Source of the DNA: Methanomassiliicoccus sp. UBA6
Lineage (GTDB): Archaea > Thermoplasmatota > Thermoplasmata > Methanomassiliicoccales > Methanomassiliicoccaceae
NCBI GenBank assembly: GCA_002508545.1
Contig: DAVH01000022.1
Span: 55,652-87,329, forward strand
Direction of reading: 5' to 3'
DNA: 31,678 nt
Shown: positions 29,463-31,678 of the stretch, one piece after another
Layout of the letters: each line of letters starts with the position of its first letter
Position numbering within the stretch: the first letter of the stretch is position 1
Notes under the pieces: generated by a model
Seen by the model: the letters and a program-made list of their open reading frames with translations, nothing else
The model's database searches: none
Told to the model about the DNA's origin: nothing
Made by a program: the position numbers and the translations under genes

Positions 29463-29635
29463 ACCGTCCTTAAAGGGCGCCGTGCCATCCGTGCACCGTC
29501 AGGCCCGAGCGGCATGCCCGCCCCGGGCACTGACCTCCCTTTCGCGATCTAGAGCGGTCACGCCCATTGATCTTGATCATCGATCGATTTCACATCTCTC
29601 GCTGAATGCCGTTGCGGTTTCTGCGCGGAGAATAA

Positions 29636-29664
29636 TTATTAACTTTCACATAAATCATTAATAA
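29636..29664. promoter_or_regulatory. AT-rich inverted repeat TTATTAA-N15-TTAATAA upstream of the ZIP gene
   Basis: Two perfect 7-bp arms are 15 bases apart in the most AT-rich part of the 233-bp gap between cobO and the ZIP gene. The right arm (about 29658-29664) may be the TATA box for the ATG at 29696. Metal-dependent regulators often bind AT-rich inverted repeats, but simple AT-richness could create this by chance. The rest of the gap holds a cluster of GATC words (29546-29585) and nothing I recognise. Confidence 0.4.
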
Positions 29665-29695
29665 CATTACGTCCATTCCCTGAACGGGTTCGGAA

Positions 29696-30457
29696 ATGGA
29701 TTCACTGGTCCTTCTCATCGTCTTCTCGATAGCGATAGTAGCGGCCTCTATGCTGGGCGGAAGCCTGCCCTTGCTGCGCAAGTGGAGCACGGGACAGCTT
29801 CACCTGATGGCCGCCCTCAGCGCCGGCGTGTTCATCGGAGCGACCTTCATCATCCTCCTGCCCGAGGCGGTGGAGAGCATGCACGCCGAGGAGGCCTTGA
29901 TCCTGGTCATGGTCGGCTTCATCATCGTCCTGCTCATCGAGACCATTCTCCAGCACCGCCACCAGGAGGAGTGCGACGAACATACCGCCGACCACCAGCA
30001 CGTTCTCACCAGCACGACCGCCTTCATCGGCCTCAGCGTCCACTCGGTCATGGACGGCTTCGCCCTGGGAGTGGCCGTGGTGCTGGGCGAGGACCTCGGA
30101 ATGGTGGTCTTCCTGGCGATACTGGCCCACAAGGCGATCGACGTGTTCTCGCTGACCACCACCTTCCGGCTGGCGGAGCTGAAGACCCGGCACGGGCTGA
30201 TCTACATGACGCTGTTCTCGCTGATCACCCCCATCGCGGCCCTGGTGGCGTTCCCGTTCATCGACTGGCTGCAGAACATCGAGGTGGGCGTGCCCCTGGC
30301 CCTGGCCGGCGGGACCTTCATGTACGTGGGCATCTACGACCTGCTGCCGGAGGCCTTCCACGAGAAGCACGACCAGTACAAGTCCTTCGCCCTGGTGGTG
30401 GCGGGCATTGCGGCGATGTACGTGCTGGGAACGGTCCTGCACGGCTCGGGCATATGA
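29696..30457 (+). CDS. ZIP family metal transporter
   Basis: A 253-residue membrane protein with about eight hydrophobic segments. Transmembrane segment 4 has the metal-site motif GLSVHSVMDGFALG (His116, Asp120). Segment 5 has LAHKAIDVFSL in place of the common HEIPEG, so one ligand glutamate is replaced by lysine or aspartate. A histidine-rich loop (residues 87-102, with H-R-H and D-E-H-T-A-D-H-Q-H) lies between segments 3 and 4, as usual for ZIP proteins. It probably imports Zn2+, Fe2+ or a related ion across the cytoplasmic membrane; the HKxxD variant makes the exact metal uncertain. It forms a single-gene unit. Confidence 0.88.
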   Translation: MDSLVLLIVFSIAIVAASMLGGSLPLLRKWSTGQLHLMAALSAGVFIGATFIILLPEAVESMHAEEALILVMVGFIIVLLIETILQHRHQEECDEHTADHQHVLTSTTAFIGLSVHSVMDGFALGVAVVLGEDLGMVVFLAILAHKAIDVFSLTTTFRLAELKTRHGLIYMTLFSLITPIAALVAFPFIDWLQNIEVGVPLALAGGTFMYVGIYDLLPEAFHEKHDQYKSFALVVAGIAAMYVLGTVLHGSGI

Positions 30458-30470
30458 GCCCGGGCATCAA

Positions 30471-30480
30471 ACCCTATTAA
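30471..30480 (+). promoter_or_regulatory. TATA box for the site-2 protease gene
   Basis: ACCCTATTAA is centred about 26-27 bp before the ATG at 30503, matching a leaderless transcript. It lies 14 bases after the ZIP stop codon. Confidence 0.5.
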
Positions 30481-30502
30481 GAAGCGGCGCCAATGAAGTA
30501 GC

Positions 30503-31648
30503 ATGAGGGCCTCGCTTCAGATAGGGCGGCTACTGGGAATACCGATCAAGATACACATATCGTTCCTTCTGATCCTCCCGCTGTTCGCCCTCTCCTTCGC
30601 CTTTGCCAACGCCACCCTCCTCGGCTTCATCCTGGGTTACGGCGGGCTGCCCATCGATACGATCTCCAAGCTCATCCTGGGACTCGTCGCCGCCATGCTG
30701 TTCTTCGTGGCGGTGCTGCTGCACGAGCTCGCCCACTCCTATGTCGCCATCCGCAACGGCTACAAGATCTCGGGCATCACCCTCTTCCTGTTCGGCGGGG
30801 TCTCGGAGATCGAGAGCCAACCCAAGGAAGCTCCGGGCGAGGCGTTCATGGCCTTCGTCGGGCCGGCCACCAGCTTCGCCATCGGCCTCGCCTTCTTCCC
30901 GCTGTGGCTCCTGCTGGACAGCCTCTCCGGCCTGGTATGGGAGATCGCGGCCATCACCGCCGGCCTGATCAGCTTCTACAACATCCTGCTGGGCGGGTTC
31001 AACATCATCCCCGCGTTCCCCATGGACGGCGGGCGCGTGCTCCGCTCGGTCCTGGCCCGGCGGATGGGGTTCACCCGGGCCACCAGGGTCGCGGTGCAGG
31101 TAGGCAAGCTGATGGCCGTGGCCATGGCCATCCTGGGCTTCCTGTTCTTCAATCCATGGCTGATCTTCATCGCCCTGTTCATCTACATCGGCGCCGGGGA
31201 GGAGGAGCGGGGGACCCTGGTGGCCCAGGCCCTGGAAGGCCTCACCGTGGGGCAGATAATGACCGCTCCGGTGTCGACGGTGTCCCCGAGGGACAGCATC
31301 GCCGACCTCCTCCGGCGCATGATGACCGAGAAGCACATGGGGTACCCGGTGGTCGACGGCGAGAGGCTGGTGGGCATCATCACCCTCCAGGACGCCCAGA
31401 AGGTGCCGGCGGACCAGCAGAGCGTAGTCTCCGTGGGCAGCGTCATGACCCCCGATGTGCTCACCGTCTCCCCGGACACCCCGGCCTCAGAGGCCATACA
31501 GGTGGTGTCGAGCAACCGCATCGGGCGGCTGGTGGTGATGGACCAGGGAAGGATAGCGGGCATCGTCAGCCGGTCCGATCTCATCCACATCCTGGAGGTC
31601 CGGGCGGCGGAGCAGAGGGCCGCCTGCAGGGGCTCGTCCGGCACGTAA
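30503..31648 (+). CDS. Site-2 protease (M50 family) with two CBS domains
   Basis: A 381-residue intramembrane zinc metalloprotease. The zinc-binding HELAH is at residues 74-78 and the third ligand is Asp175 in NIIPAFPMDGGR. Six or so transmembrane segments span residues 15-235. Two CBS domains follow (about 247-300 and 310-365; LTVGQIMTAPVSTV and VGSVMTPDVLTV), which usually bind adenine nucleotides and may gate the protease. These enzymes cleave membrane-anchored regulators; the substrate is unknown. No neighbour looks like an anti-sigma-type target. The ATG fits the family start and the TATA spacing; it ends with TAA 30 bases before the window edge. Confidence 0.93.
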   Translation: MRASLQIGRLLGIPIKIHISFLLILPLFALSFAFANATLLGFILGYGGLPIDTISKLILGLVAAMLFFVAVLLHELAHSYVAIRNGYKISGITLFLFGGVSEIESQPKEAPGEAFMAFVGPATSFAIGLAFFPLWLLLDSLSGLVWEIAAITAGLISFYNILLGGFNIIPAFPMDGGRVLRSVLARRMGFTRATRVAVQVGKLMAVAMAILGFLFFNPWLIFIALFIYIGAGEEERGTLVAQALEGLTVGQIMTAPVSTVSPRDSIADLLRRMMTEKHMGYPVVDGERLVGIITLQDAQKVPADQQSVVSVGSVMTPDVLTVSPDTPASEAIQVVSSNRIGRLVVMDQGRIAGIVSRSDLIHILEVRAAEQRAACRGSSGT

Positions 31649-31678
31649 TAAGGTGTGGTGATGACGAGTTCGCGCCGA

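Noticed and set aside
29463..29695. Small RNA gene in the cobO-ZIP gap (CTTAAAGG as promoter, GGCATGCC as stem)
   Set aside because: No stable long hairpin or recognisable RNA family; the elements are short and could be chance.
1..31678. tRNA, rRNA, insertion sequence, prophage or CRISPR features
   Set aside because: I looked for clover-leaf arms, transposase motifs, long terminal repeats and regularly spaced repeats and saw none; gene order is typical of stable biosynthetic core regions.

Overview
The window looks like chromosome from a GC-rich methanogenic archaeon, most likely order Methanomassiliicoccales (Thermoplasmatota). Four things point there: coenzyme F430 genes at the left edge (cfbA and the start of a cfbE-like gene), an anaerobic (cobalt-early) corrin pathway, archaeal membrane-lipid (geranylgeranyl) reductases, and archaeal promoters (TATA boxes about 25-27 bp before the start codons of many apparently leaderless genes). 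The genus is an inference. No tRNA, rRNA, insertion sequence, phage gene or CRISPR array was seen.

Layout. (1) 1-660, minus strand: cfbE (partial) and cfbA, the nickel branch to F430. (2) 852-7366, plus strand: sirC-hemA-hemB-hemL-hemC-SUMT-hemD, which takes glutamyl-tRNA to uroporphyrinogen III and then to sirohydrochlorin. Most neighbours overlap by a few bases. (3) 7363-14438, minus strand: cbiT-L-F-G-H-C-D-E-A, a nearly complete corrin-ring operon that lacks only cbiJ. A second, diverged cbiE copy is transcribed the other way at 14614. (4) 15206-17770, minus strand: a four-gene ECF-type metal importer (cbiM, PDGLE-type small subunit, cbiQ, cbiO). (5) 17909-24138, minus strand: a complete tryptophan operon, trpE-G-D-C-F-B-A. 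(6) 24241-31648: an iron-sulfur flavoprotein, a cysteine-rich HTH-10 regulator, an unknown membrane protein with two geranylgeranyl reductase family proteins, the corrinoid adenosyltransferase cobO, a ZIP metal transporter and a site-2 protease with CBS domains.

How it fits together. Regions 1-4 plus cobO make and feed the two tetrapyrrole cofactors of methylotrophic methanogenesis, cobalt corrinoid and nickel F430. They share the uroporphyrinogen/sirohydrochlorin trunk.

Main discovery candidate: an 18-bp near-palindrome, GTTGGAT-(R)(M)TA(Y)N-TCCAA, occurs four times, each in a promoter of one of these tetrapyrrole transcription units: between cfbA and sirC, twice around the cbiT TATA box, and on the start of cobO. 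This looks like the operator of an unidentified repressor that co-ordinates F430 and cobalamin synthesis. A different perfect palindrome, CACGAAT-N5-ATTCGTG, lies in the promoter of the metal importer, suggesting a second, metal-linked regulator.
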